In this document: positions 48,715-61,048 of the stretch, one piece after another
Numbering within the stretch: the stretch's first letter is position 1
Layout: each line of letters opens with the position of its first letter
Assembly: GCF_964340395.1 (NCBI RefSeq)
Contig: NC_135549.1
Span: 13,924,342-13,988,341, forward strand
Reading direction: 5' to 3'
DNA from: Glandiceps talaboti
Lineage: Eukaryota; Hemichordata; Enteropneusta; Spengelidae
Length of the DNA: 64,000 nucleotides
Position numbers and translations under genes: made by a program
Notes under the pieces: generated by a model
Databases searched by the model: none
Told to the model about the DNA's origin: nothing
The model's input: only the letters and a program-made list of their open reading frames with translations

Positions 48715-48880
48715 AATACAAACACAGGTATTGATTAATGCAGTCCATGTGGTGGTAGCAGCGGGAAACAACCAACCCCTTTAAAAATATCAATATGGTG
48801 GCAGCGGTGGGATCAAATCCTTACCATTGATTCTGGAACACGTGTCCTCTTCCATGTGTGAAAACATTTTAACCCATGTT
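48715..48880 (+). repeat. Dispersed repeat, copy 2
   Basis: Shares ACACAGGTATTGATT, GGGAAACAACCAACCCCTTT and CCATTGATTCTGGAAC with the copy at 4165-4360 in the aminopeptidase intron. Confidence 0.6.
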
Positions 48881-51520
48881 TTAAAAAGTATTTGGACACG
48901 GAGATGGTCATGTTTCAGACAAATGAAGTTGGGGGCCACTTTTTAGCACGACGGAATTTGGGAGGATCACATTTTACGCGACAGACCGGGCATGAATTGC
49001 CCAGCCCACCCCCTTGTAAGAAATTGAACGTTCCCTAAAGTATTTCTTTAGCTACATTCATTGATGACTCATTTGAAGAAAAAAACATTATCCCTTATTG
49101 CTTTTCAGGTAAAGGTTTAACTTATTGGATTACTTCTGACATCAGCTATAACAATCATTCGTGTACGTTAACATGTCTTCACTATTCTGTTTCATTCACC
49201 GACCTGCGTCCGTGATATCTATATACTAGGCTATACATCTTTATGAATGTTTTAACGTAAGAGGTGACAAGATCAGTGAAATTGTGTTTTCTCTATCAAT
49301 GTCTAAAGTCCTAATAAATATGTATTGTTGAATTGCAACAAACGTTGCACCTATTGATGACTAAGCACAAAGCGCAAGGAACAATAGTGTGGGCAGCATG
49401 GATGAGTATGAAAAACTGAACATTATTCTGCAAATTTAATAAACTAAACTACCCTTTCCAACAGATGCCTCAAAATATGAAAACTTGCTTTTAAAAGATT
49501 CAGCATGCATTGCGGTTTTTCGAAAATGGATGGTAACATAAACCACGACAAGAACGTCACTTTCAATCAAACGTCGTTCCATACTTCGGACTGCGTCGTC
49601 ATATCAAATCATGGCTTCTTCAATATAAAATAAGATATTCTATTCCATTAATAGCTGACATATGTGGTGTTTGTGTACCGTGTAAACCTGATATAAATAT
49701 ACTAAATATTTTTGCAAAAAATCTAAATTCGTTCTATAATTCACCTTAGTAATTTCACTGAAAAATAATCAGGATTGGAAATCATTATTTTTATCATAAA
49801 TATTTTTCTTTGAAACCGCGTTTTTCTAGTAGTCAAGAAAAGAGTGGGGTTTTTTTGCATTTTGATAGAAGGACTGCAGTAAAAAATGCAGAAATTTTGA
49901 AAATTTAGATTATTATTTCTAAAAAAAAGCACGACAAATTTTATTTTGTCGGTAGAGAGGAGCGAGCGAAACACTAATACAACTTATCGATATGATATGA
50001 AATATTAAAGGTGAAAGCCAAAATGGCTCTTATACATGCACCATTGGATAAGTAATCATTCACCTACATTCATCAGTACTGGGATTTAAGACACTATTTC
50101 TTAGTGCAACATCAGTTTTATAGTAGCCATTAAAAGGCGAGCACCATTATATCTGCAATCTGTCTGTCTTATCATGACTCTTCTTTGCAAGTTGAATTCA
50201 CAAGTCTTTCCATGTGTTGTCTCGTCTGCTTGTCGTTGGTGTGGATTCCCACTGACACGATTCAGGTTGTTGCATGTATTCGTATTTTAGTACACCAGAA
50301 ACATTAATCTATACCTCTTGGCTGCTACATTACACTTCGGTTAGATTACATCAACAACTTCCGATTTATTCAACACCTCAGGTATATCGGGGTTGCTTCA
50401 ATGCCAAAAACTAATTATATATGGTTACACTGTCAGGAAAGGTTGCCGTACCGTACAATAATCGATAACGGATACAATTGCGGTGTATTCTCTTCGGTGT
50501 AGTCTTCCAACGGTCGGTATCCGGCTGTGTATATTCTGAATTTCAATCGGGGTGTTTCAACGATTCTGAACATATCAACCTACTATTGGGGTTGATTTCA
50601 TATGACAAAACAGTTTACTCGCCTGAATTTCAGACATGATCCCCACAAACTGTATCTTCACGTCAAATGTTGCAGGTTATACGATATTCTGAGCAAATGA
50701 AATAGTCTGCATTGCCTTGAAACGTAAGAAATCATTTAAATAAAGAAGGTTGAAATAACAGTCCGTTTAGACCATGTTCACAATGTTTAAAAGACGTTTA
50801 GGGTGTCTAGGTATAGTTTACACTGATTTTATATTTCTAATTTGCAGCTGTTGTCATGACGACAGCTACCATACATATCGTCGTTTTCGTCTATGTTAGG
50901 GTACGTTGATCAACACGATTTCTCTTCAAATTATCAAGGACATGGCTGTTACCGTATCGTCTAACTTCATATACTGATATCGATTGTTACTTTTATATAC
51001 GATTTCCAATGGAAACATCGCTTTTCAAATAACCTTTTCCTGACACCCCCCTTTAATATGCAACATCCTTTATAACATCATTATTTCGCTTTACATGATC
51101 AATCACTATACGTTTTCTTGACATTCGCTAAATGTGTTACATAGTTTTTAGAAAGTGGACACTTTACACTTTTACTATAGTTCTTATATTTTGTCACCTT
51201 CAGCACGGTATTTAATCGAACATTCCTCCCTTAATGCGACACCTTTGTTTTCTTTAAGGCCATCAAACAGTCCATAAATCATCTGACAACACACTTGCTT
51301 TGTGATCAGAGGTGAAAAACAGGAGGATCTCTTTGAACTTAAAATCCCACTTAATGTCCAATTCAGAACACAATTCTTGTGCTGTTAAAATAGTATGAGG
51401 CAATTTTTGAGAAGGTTGAACGAACTGTCTGAACTGACCACCATACTAGCCTCCATTTCATAAAATAAATTCGTCTGTTAGGTAATATGTAAGATGGTTT
51501 CAAGAAGACGTTTAGAAATT
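48881..51520. other. Intergenic, no gene seen
   Basis: No supported coding region on either strand. Confidence 0.5.
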
Positions 51521-51665
51521 ATTCCCCAATATTTTTCTTCTTTCAGCCAAGGAGAATACAAGTGACCTACGCGACCACTGTCACTACGAGTCGCTAGACG
51601 AGTAGTAACAACCCTCAGATCACGAATATTTTTCGGCTGAATGAAGAAAAATATTGGGCAATAAT
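51521..51665. repeat. Foldback element just upstream of the transposase fragment
   Basis: Arms CCCAATATTTTTCTTC and GAAGAAAAATATTGGGC (51525-51548 and 51635-51660) face each other across an 86-bp GC-richer centre. It may be a MITE or the decayed end of the MULE that follows. Confidence 0.75.
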
Positions 51666-51759
51666 ATAATTATATCATCGCTAGTAATTTGAAGGAAAAA
51701 AAATCGAGAGGAAGGTAATGGTAATTTTGAACGTTTTGGCTCTTGACACAGCAGAACTT

Positions 51760-52356
51760 AACAGCAGCAGAACCTTTTATATGACAATGAAGACAGTGAT
51801 CGGCGCATGCTGTTATTTTCCACTGCTCAAAATATGAGACTTCTAGAAAATTCGTCTGACTGGTTTGCTGATGGGACTTTCAGAGTCGTTCCCGAGTTGT
51901 TGTTTTTTCAACTTTACACTATACATTCTTTAAGTGGTGGTCGTCTTATACCGTGCGTGTATGCCCTGCTGCCTAACAAACAACGTGAAACTTATCGACA
52001 TCTTCTACAACAGCTCAACAATATCCATCCTAACCTAAACCCACGTAGTGTGCTCATTGACTATGAACAGTCCGCTAGCTGTGCCATCAAGGATATCTTT
52101 CCAGAAACCACCGTCAAGGGTGTTTTTACCACCTCTCCCAGAACATATACCGGAAAGTTCAATCAGAAGGATTGCAACAATTATACCAGTCTGATGCTGA
52201 CTTTGCATTGAGTGCCAGAAGATGAAGTCCTGGATTCATTTGAAACATTACAGCAGGAGATGCCGACAGAAGCAGACCCCATCGTTGGCTATTTTGAAGA
52301 TACTTACATTGGTAGAGGACCCCGACGTGGCAGACGACCGCCCCGCTTTCTATGCA
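51760..52356 (+). pseudogene. Broken MULE (Mutator-like) transposase fragment
   Basis: MULE transposases are DDE enzymes that cut and paste DNA transposons. The frame from about 51765 includes NSSDWFADGTF with the first catalytic Asp, QLYTIHSL, YALLPNKQRETY and SVLIDYEQSA with the second acidic position. Near 52112 the frame shifts by a missing base: the next frame reads CFYHLSQNIYRK, the family's Cys-His box, and runs to FALSAR at about 52219. There a direct repeat GTGCCAGA marks a small deletion back into the first frame, which reads VPEDEVLDSFETLQ and YFEDTYIG to about 52350. No N-terminal FLYWCH/WRKY domain or C-terminus is present. The copy is dead. Confidence 0.9.
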
Positions 52357-54617
52357 TGGTATACTATTGTTGCGAGTCGTAGAGTTGAACGGTATACGTG
52401 TGGATAGTTCTGACGTTACACTCTAGCACTCACACTCTCATACTCTCGTACGGGATCGTTCAGGTCCAAGTCGGGAATTAGTCACGACTGAGAAGAGATT
52501 TCGGCTTGCCAGAATCACCTACCCGAGTGCTTCTGGGTGTTTAATTCTCACTTTAAGTATACTTCCAATACAATGGAATTTACACAACAACTAATATAGA
52601 AAATCACGCCATAAGATCACGCCATCATAAAAGTTATTATATACTTTTCTCTAACCAATCATGTGAATTTCAGTTACATCATGTTTGCCCAGATTCGTCA
52701 TCGCCAGCCTATTTCTGACCTATGGCCTACAATGCCGAAAAGTAGAATTTATTCCCATAACTCCGAAATACGATATTTTGGATCGTAACACTATAGTTAC
52801 TACACTGTTTGAGCTAGATATGACATACGTAAGAGGAATACATACAAACGCTTCATCACTGATTTAACGTTAACGTCAGGAAGAAAAGTAGAATTTGTCA
52901 CGAATACCTTCGGGACCGTGCTACATTTTGTACTGCCTTGAGTACGTTGAAACATAACTCAGCAGAAAATGTAAACCTTAACTTAGGTACTGGTTATAAA
53001 GGTTTATTTTAAACATAGTCTAGAGTCTGTGATCGCAGCGATGAGATCCCGGCTAGGAATTTGATATTGTACTGGTTTCGATAGAACTCGGGTTGGGGAA
53101 ACTTCGTGAATATATCTTAATCGCTTTCCAACAAACAACATGTTATTACATTTGCAATGCACTTAGTACAGATCTGTGTACGTATTAGTGAAAGATATAT
53201 GTGTGCTTATATACGATTCAAGTGCTGCTGTCCCCCTCGTGACCCGATGCATGGGGACGTGAAGAGTTGTATTAATGCAGTACATGTACGTAAATACATG
53301 AGCGTGATTGTTATACAAAATCCCGCGGGTTCTTAAGCGTTTTCAAAACTAAATAAATATTAATCTAAAGCTGCTACACAAAAATGAATAAAAAATAGGA
53401 TATTAGGATATCGTTATAATATGATATTATTTGTAACCACTAGGTGAGGGCTGGGGGGAAACCAAGCCCCGTCAATAATTCCAATGTTTTTGTCTAATTC
53501 CTTTTTTTCTAAAATGTGGCCCTCCCCAGAGCACATATTTGTAAACTATAACCCCCCCCCCCCTTCCCCTGCAATTACTGAAGGCTTCCTGAATATCGAA
53601 ACCAGATTTCAACGACTGTCATGCAACCAGAAACACAAATTAGTCCTTCCTGTTGCACTTGGTAAGAACAGAAGATTGATTTCGATTTTAAAAACTCTCG
53701 TCAAATTATGACTTCGCCGTTTGTTTGACCTTTTCAACGCAGTGAGGTTTTCACGATTTCTGTGATTTGCAAGTTCGATATGCCAGCTATTGGTCGGTTA
53801 TCTATTTTTGTGGTCTTATCAGTAAAATAGAGTACACCAAAATATGTGCCAACAATACCACATCTTAGCCTTATGAAATCGTACGGCACAGATAATTACG
53901 AGTATGCGATACTGAATATGTCGCATGTGTCATTTACAAAGAGTGTTTATCTTCCGAGAGATTGCCTCATTTTTAAATTTTGTAATGTCAATTGGAAATT
54001 CTGACATGACTAAGGAAACCTTATCCTGCAGTTCTATAGCATTCTATAAATACTTCACTAGATGGCAATTTTGATTCATTGGCATACCCTGGTCCACTTT
54101 TTTACAAATTGTATCCAGCTAAACGGTATTATTATTAGAAGTAATTAATATACGTGCTCAGCGTCGTTCACCTATGTTCCATTTATTTGCAAAACATTGT
54201 AACAGTATTGACCGATACCATGGTAACCAACAGGACTCACACTATGGCGTCTTGAAAATGGATTGCTAAAAGCAACTGTCTCCAAATAAAACTAAAAGTA
54301 CACACAGTGTATACTCTGTAGTTTAAACAGAACCTTGTAAATTAAATGTAAATTAACTAGAAACAAGTTTAACATAGTATATTTGTAGTGACAAAAGGCC
54401 CCGAGATTTTATGACGAATGAAAGCGATGACCGGCAAAGTTGTGAACGCTCTGTCGTTGTTGTTGTGACACTGTGTTGTCTTCTCGTTTCGCTGTTTAAT
54501 TTACCGTGCAGCTGTACGGTTCATCTAATGTTTAATAACTAGATAAAGTCAATTGGCCTTGACAAAAACCAGCTACAGGATCAATCATTGTGAGTGGTAC
54601 ACATATACATATTTGAT
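52357..54617. other. Intergenic, no gene seen
   Basis: No supported feature; several short frames without motifs. Confidence 0.5.
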
Positions 54618-54618
54618 G

Positions 54619-54671
<53 letters not shown>
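54618..54671 (+). repeat. (AATC)n microsatellite
   Basis: About thirteen pure copies. Confidence 0.95.
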
Positions 54672-55149
54672 CAATCAAGAGTTTTAGTCGTCACAGCACT
54701 ACGAAACGAGTTCATGTGAAATCCAACATTGTCAAAACTTTCACTTTACGATCTATATATATATATATATGGCCAAATACAAAATTTGTATGTTTCTGAT
54801 AACCCGAGCGACCCTAGTTTAAGCCTCTTACCTAAACATTTGTTTTTCCAAAAGAAAATTATAAAAAATGACTTCCATTTCCGTGTACATGTTCACGCCT
54901 TTGCCTCATCTGTGGTCACTTTTTAAATATCATATTGCAGAAAGAAACCAGGTCTTTTTAGACTATAACAAGAACAGTCTGTATATAACGTGCATCGTGT
55001 ACGTCTACTTAACATACAACTGTCTACATTTACTTCTGTCACACCTCATCAAACTCCCAGGGAACTATTGTGACCGACGAGTATTGTTTCTATAAGTTGA
55101 AAAATGGAAACTCTGATTCCTCAATGTTACACTCGTGTAATTAGATTTT

Positions 55150-55450
55150 GTGTATATTTTCCTGGTGTCAAAATTCAATGTTGATCAAGGTTGCTTGTAA
55201 TTATCAATACAGAATATGTATAGCCAATAAATATTGTGATATCAGCTCGGTAACAAACAAACTGGATCATAGCCCTCGGATCGTGCATAGTGCCAAAATT
55301 CAACGGTGGATCAGTTACTTGTATGTGCATAGCCCTCGGATCTTGCATTGTGTTAAAATTTAAAATATTCACAGCCCTCGGATAGTATAGAGCCAGACTT
55401 CAACCACGGTTGGTTACTTGAATGTAGAATATTCAGATACCTCATCGGAT
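55150..55450 (+). repeat. Diverged ~60-bp tandem repeat
   Basis: Units contain CATAGCCCTCGGATCGTGCA, then a GTGCCAAAATTCAACGGTGG-type box, then GGTTACTTG. At least three diverged copies are readable, with a weaker one before them. Confidence 0.7.
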
Positions 55451-56600
55451 TGTACGTTGTGCATATGAACATGTAAACTTTGGGAGCCCTTGGATTAAGC
55501 TTATACGGGTTCAAATGCTATGCCCACAAACACAATTTTGTCTAATTATTGTTGGATAACAAAGATGAGGTATTCGAAAAAAAAGCTGAATCAGATTTGT
55601 CAGGAACATCGGGTTTCCACGTCTATTGTCATGTAATCTAAAAAAAAAACCAGTGTTTTGTATGTTGCTCCAAGAGAATTTAAGTATATTTAAGTAGGTC
55701 ATTTGTTGTTTCTTTGTGTTTGTGTATTTGTTTGTTGGGTTTTTTTGTCCACCTATATTTATATAATGTATTTTGTAAATCCTTTATGATTTTTTCTATT
55801 CTGCCAATATTGCAAGACACTCAATTTAACCAGCAGCCCCAGTAATTAGTAATTCCTAATCCCTAAGATTGTAAAAGGGGACGGACTCGACTAGTTGCAA
55901 AGACAACTATTTTTCGTCTCCCTTTCCCATGTTGAATACTTCATATATTGTAGAATTGTTATATGTATATATATTTCTGGGAATAAAGAAGATTATTAAT
56001 TAACACGAGGGTTACTTTGGCGACCGATTGAATTGGAAAATTGTGTCAAAACTCCCAAAAAGTGTTTGAGTCACCTTAAAGTTTAGTTTCGCGATATGAA
56101 AATTCGTGTCAGACGAGTATAAACTCTGAAGAAAAGTGTATATCAATGAAAATCAAAATGCATCTTGTATTTTGCCAAAGTAGAACAATGCAGAGTACTT
56201 CAGATAGTTGTTCTATTTATTTGCATACAGCACTCAGTACGTAGTGGATCGGACAATAATGTACTTATGATATTACAACTTGTTAAAATTCACGTTTACT
56301 TTCCTACGATATCGCTCGTACAACCACGTACGTTTTGAAAACGATGACTATGTATACCACATGTAAATAATAAATGCGCCCCAGCAAATCTATCAAATGC
56401 AAGTCAGAATATAATTATGATATTTCATGACGAAAACAAATTCGGCTTGAGGGAACTATTAGCGTCAAAGTAAATAGAGTAACAGCATATGTTGTAAATG
56501 TTTTGTTATATAAGATGATGAAATATTTAGGACCCGTAGACAATAATTAATAGTTAAAGAATGCATGTGTAAAAGTCATGTTGTTCATAAGATGTTACAG
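55451..56600. other. Intergenic, no gene seen
   Basis: No supported feature. Confidence 0.5.
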
Positions 56601-56707
56601 TTTAAAGTGGGCATATGGATGAGGATTGGGTATATATATATATAACTTGGTGAGTATCAATCTGCTAAGACAGTGCTCTATACCGCAGTGGCAGAGCGTA
56701 ATAGTTT

Positions 56708-56806
<99 letters not shown>

Positions 56807-57373
56807 TCTATAAAACAATTTTATCATGACCTCCTACTTGAAAAATCTATATAACTTGTTTGTAACTCAATAAATTGCAAAAACACAATAAATGTGTGAA
56901 ATGTTTGTTATTGTACGTACAAAAACAAGGTTTTTTAAACACATTTTACAACCCATAACACCAAAGTAAAGCGTTTTCTGTTGTACCACAGTTGTTTATA
57001 GCATTCGTATCAAGTACAACCCATAACACAGCGTTTTTTGTATGTACCACATGCACAATCATTTATAGCATCCATATCAAGTGTAAAAGTATACTGTTTC
57101 ATTTGCTAATTGACCACATCAGAAAGGTAGGCTTAAAAATAAACAAATTGAAACAGTATGCTTTTACTGAGATGAATGCTATAAATGAGTATAGCACATA
57201 GAGAAAGCTCTTTACTTCACTGTTACGCGTTGTACTGTTTTGCAATGTATTGAATTACAAACATAGACTTAGTCAATGTTGTTTTACGGTGATTTTTCGA
57301 GTAGGAAGCCATCATGAAATTATTTATTAAAAACAAAACATATAACAATCCTCATCCACATGGCCACTTTAAA
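56601..57373. mobile_element. Palindromic MITE-like element, copy 2, with nested insertions
   Basis: The left end (TTTAAAGTGGGCATATGGAT then GAGGATT) and the right end at 57347-57373 are inverted copies with 25 of 27 bases matching. Inner arms TCATGACCTCCTACTTGAAA and TTTTTCGAGTAGGAAGCCAT match those of the copy at 31727-32070. It is longer because a foldback unit with TA tracts sits in the left arm (about 56629-56804) and a second inverted-repeat segment sits in the centre (about 56960-57215, arms near TTTATAGCATCCATATCA and its complement). Confidence 0.82.
56629..56804 (+). mobile_element. Isolated foldback unit flanked by TA tracts
   Basis: ACTTGGTGAGTATCAATCTG through GTGCTCTATACCGCAGTGG to GCGTAATAGTTTT is the start of the unit arrayed at 15276-16424, here joined to (TA)n on both sides. 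It interrupts the left arm of the surrounding palindromic element. Confidence 0.85.
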
Positions 57374-59218
57374 AGTCGTTTAACTGCTGTAAGTGGCGAT
57401 TCAAAACAGCGACGAATTAAATGCAAATGCATTTTCCTTGGTACAGCTGAATAATAATCGGTGCAAATGTGTGCTCAGTGGAGGGGAAAAATTAGAGACA
57501 CGTCAGACATCAAGTTGTGACTTTTATTGAACGCGATGACAATAATAATTGAGTAAAAAGTACGTAAGATAGCAATTGGAAAGAAAGTATTAAATACACA
57601 TCAACACCCAGAATGGCTCGCATTGTGATGCCAAGTTTTTTGTTTGCTATACATGCACAATTAATTCAGGTTGATAGAGTCGAAGGTTAAGGTCACAGAC
57701 TGAAGTACAAAGTGTTTGCACAACTTTAAAAGAGTGTCTAGATTAATATCTTAGCTATTTCGTGTTGAGTCCATGGACATACATATAACTCCTCAGCTCC
57801 AAGTGGCACGCTCGTCCATCACAGTTCTGATATAGATCGTTAGATGCTAGATTGTATAGTCAAACAGTTCTCATGACATATTGTGAACAAGCTAAACATT
57901 AATCTTGCAGACATCAATTGATCACTGGTGCATATACAATCGTAATCGTAGAGAATGTCGGCTTAGTCAACATATATACTCAACTAACAAAGAAAAGCAC
58001 AAAAAAACGTTAAAATGTTCATTCAAAATTATTCAATAATACAGTAATCATGGCCTTGCCGACATGAACTACTCAAAAGTGTCTGAGACATAATAATTCA
58101 AAGAAAGCCGAGATTTCTTTCTATTCAATCGCTTCCCCCCGACAGACATGAGTACCACAGAGCCTACATATTGAAAAGCCAATCGAGAATTACCTTTTTT
58201 TCTTTATTGTAACATTATACCTTAACGAAGTTATAGCTTTCACATTAAATGCATTTTTAAATGAAGTTTTTACGCTAAGAGTGGCGTTATGTTTAACTCA
58301 AAGTATACTACCTACGGTAAATAACAAATTCTATTATCTATGCCATACTATAAGACGGTCTCTAGACAATACATAAGATCTCGATGACAAATTCATGAGT
58401 ATTAACGTATATGCTTTTTAGCAGCAGCTTTGATCAATCTTCCATGTTTGTATCTCACCATTGCAACCTTTAGAATCCTACTGCGTTTATATTTAGAAAT
58501 TTATATCCATTTTGCATGTTTTTTTGTTCATTTAATCATTGATCGCTTTTTGTTCATATTTTTTTTTGCTTCAAGACATATATTATTAATCATATATATA
58601 TACATATATTGCAGTAGTAGAAGTATCGTCACATTAAATTTTACTAAGTGCTGACAAAGCCTGATTTCAAGACACACGTCACACACACACACACACACAT
58701 TACAGGTATTTCATTCCACTGACTGAGATGAACGTTTGATAAGACTTCTATTCCAACAGCTTTCAATCTATTCTAGAAGCACAAGTAAACATTTGATTTC
58801 ATAATGTTGAGGAATTCAATTTAGAATGTCGCCAAGAATCGAGTGCAAGACAATCACTCAGAAAAGATCAAACAATGTACCGGTACAAAATACTATACAA
58901 AGAAATACACTGCCGTTGCCGCAATCCATCTTACAGAAGAGGCATACTATAAACTGTAATTGCGAATAAGAAACTTCGTTATTAAAGACATTTATGTTAT
59001 TCAAGTACATGTACATGTAGAATTACACTTCTAATACCACGTTACCCCTGACAACCGCTCGCTTTCATTAGTGCAAAGAGTCTGTCATAATTGTTCAACA
59101 AGGCGATTTTTTTCCACGTAGATATTACAATACAAAGAATACGACACTTTAATACAAAACGTATTAATAGTAGTAATAAAACTTCAATATAAAGACCTAA
59201 TGTCGAATGTTAACTCAG
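57374..59218. other. 3' flank of the receptor gene, no other gene seen
   Basis: Contains a short (CA)n at 58680-58700. No minus-strand AATAAA lies close to the receptor stop; a candidate is near 58203. Confidence 0.45.
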
Positions 59219-60289
59219 CTACAAATTCGTCAGTGGTATCATGTGTAGTTCAACTGGGCAGTTGGTGCTGCTGTTTCTACGACTTGTCTCGAAGTCACAC
59301 ATCGCCCCCATAGCTTTGGATCGTCCAGTAGTTTGAGTTGTTGGCTTATCAAGAGAGTTACGTACTGGTTGCCCTTGGGTAAATGCTTCGATGAAAGCGC
59401 TGCGATGATTTCCGCTAGGTACATTATATAGAAATGGATTTAATGCAAAATTAAGTATCATTAAGAGAGGCGCAATAGCATTCATACACTTGCTAAATTC
59501 GTTGCCAGCAGTATACGGATAAAAGAGTGCAACAGCGGAAAATAAGATACTAAATACATTTGGTGCATTGCAGAGAAAAAATACGATGACAATAATGAGA
59601 CACACCCCTAGGACTTGTCGTTCTTCGCTCAGTCTTCGTCCCTGCTGGTTTGAGCCACGTGTTGACCTCATTCGAAACTTTTTTGTGAATTCTTTGGCAA
59701 TGAGACTATAGAGAACGACAACTAAAAGCAGACAAAATACATTCACAATTGCGTATATCAAAAGCACGATGATGGCAGCCAACTTTCCGACGAACAAAGT
59801 CACAGTGAAGAACTCGCACAAGCCTAAACTTAGACCGATTGCCCAGGTACAAGCTATCAGTATCAGTACCCGATATTTACGCTTGATGTGACCACTTCGC
59901 ATAGGGTTGCACAATGCTACGTATCTATCGATACTAATCATGGCAACAGTAATGAGAGACGTGAAGGCTCCAGTATTCATGATCAACACACGTGTATAAA
60001 CGTACATTGCTGTCTCAGCAAACGGGTACGAACTGAGAAATAACTGAAGCAAAACGCTTATAAGACATAAGACGTCGGCGAATGCCAAATTGATGATGAA
60101 ATAATTGGGTAGAGTGCGCATTGTACTGATTCTGAATACTACGAAGATGAAGATCGAGTTGCCGAGGAAACCAACCGAACCAAATGAAATGATTAGTATC
60201 AACAAAGTAGTATAGCCGATTCCACACACATTTTGGGATTCCATAGTGACATTACTGTAACTGTAATTTACAATCATAATGGTATCCAT
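59219..60289 (-). CDS. Orphan class A (rhodopsin-like) G-protein-coupled receptor, intronless
   Basis: A seven-helix plasma membrane receptor of 356 residues. The start is the ATG at 60289-60287, with G at -3 and +4; the frame has no further ATG before an upstream stop. Two glycosylation sequons (Asn8, Asn13) precede helix 1. Landmarks: GN at 43-44 (N1.50), NLAFAD ending Asp72 (D2.50), DRY 121-123, Trp149 (4.50), Tyr194 (5.58), Phe238 (6.44), Pro243 (6.50), NPFLY 284-288. Unusual points: Val97 replaces the helix 3 disulphide Cys, the second outer loop is short and lacks Cys, Cys186 replaces Pro5.50, and Asn241 replaces Trp6.48. Missing Cys3.25 and Pro5.50 with a short loop recalls melanocortin, lysophospholipid and cannabinoid receptors. 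Trp6.48 is conserved in those, so the link is weak. The ligand is unknown. An untranslated upstream exon is possible. Confidence 0.92.
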   Translation of the reverse strand: MDTIMIVNYSYSNVTMESQNVCGIGYTTLLILIISFGSVGFLGNSIFIFVVFRISTMRTLPNYFIINLAFADVLCLISVLLQLFLSSYPFAETAMYVYTRVLIMNTGAFTSLITVAMISIDRYVALCNPMRSGHIKRKYRVLILIACTWAIGLSLGLCEFFTVTLFVGKLAAIIVLLIYAIVNVFCLLLVVVLYSLIAKEFTKKFRMRSTRGSNQQGRRLSEERQVLGVCLIIVIVFFLCNAPNVFSILFSAVALFYPYTAGNEFSKCMNAIAPLLMILNFALNPFLYNVPSGNHRSAFIEAFTQGQPVRNSLDKPTTQTTGRSKAMGAMCDFETSRRNSSTNCPVELHMIPLTNL

Positions 60290-61011
60290 CGCTTGCAAAT
60301 ATAAGGCCTCTCGATGTTAGCCGTCTTGCTTGCAGGTAGTTGCTCCAGTGAGTAGTTCCAGTGATTATTATTGATTGTGTATGGAAATGTTCCATAGATT
60401 GTGACAATGGGCTTTCTACGTCGACTAATATCAAACAAGTGTTCGAAATGAATATTTCCATGCAACAGAATTGAAGCGGCAGCTAGCTGGCGTCTTCAAC
60501 GTGCTCAGTGATGACAATGGTCTTTACAATACTTGTGCTAAGATGCATAAACCAACCCGTCTTCAATAAGTAATGCTCTTAAAAGATGTAGACATAATGT
60601 AGTCCCTCGCCTCCGAGATTTTTGAAAACTTGGTATCTCTCCGGTATTTCCACGTTACCGCCCCTAGGAAGAATGAATTGGATTATGAACGAAATGGTAG
60701 GTTAAACTTTCTACATCCGGGTTGTCGTCATCGATGATACAGAATTGTGTTAAGGGAACAAGCAGAATTTACTACAGGAGGGGGCTGAGGAGTAACTTGG
60801 GAGCAAGGAAATTTGGCGATCTAAAATGGGGGTCTTTGAAACTTCTGATGATCTGAAAGGGGGATCTTGAAATATTTTGCTCTTGATTTGTGACTCTTGA
60901 ATAAAATTAAAACTCAGATGCGGTTGTTTACCTCATGCATTCGCAAAATTTCTAGCGACCTTGCCTTAACAATGTATAGTGGGTGTGTGTATGTATGTGC
61001 GTGTGAGTGTA

Positions 61012-61048
<37 letters not shown>

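Noticed and set aside
60290-60298. Receptor start extended three codons upstream to a TTG
   Set aside because: TTG is not expected as a start in an animal gene; the ATG at 60289 has good context.
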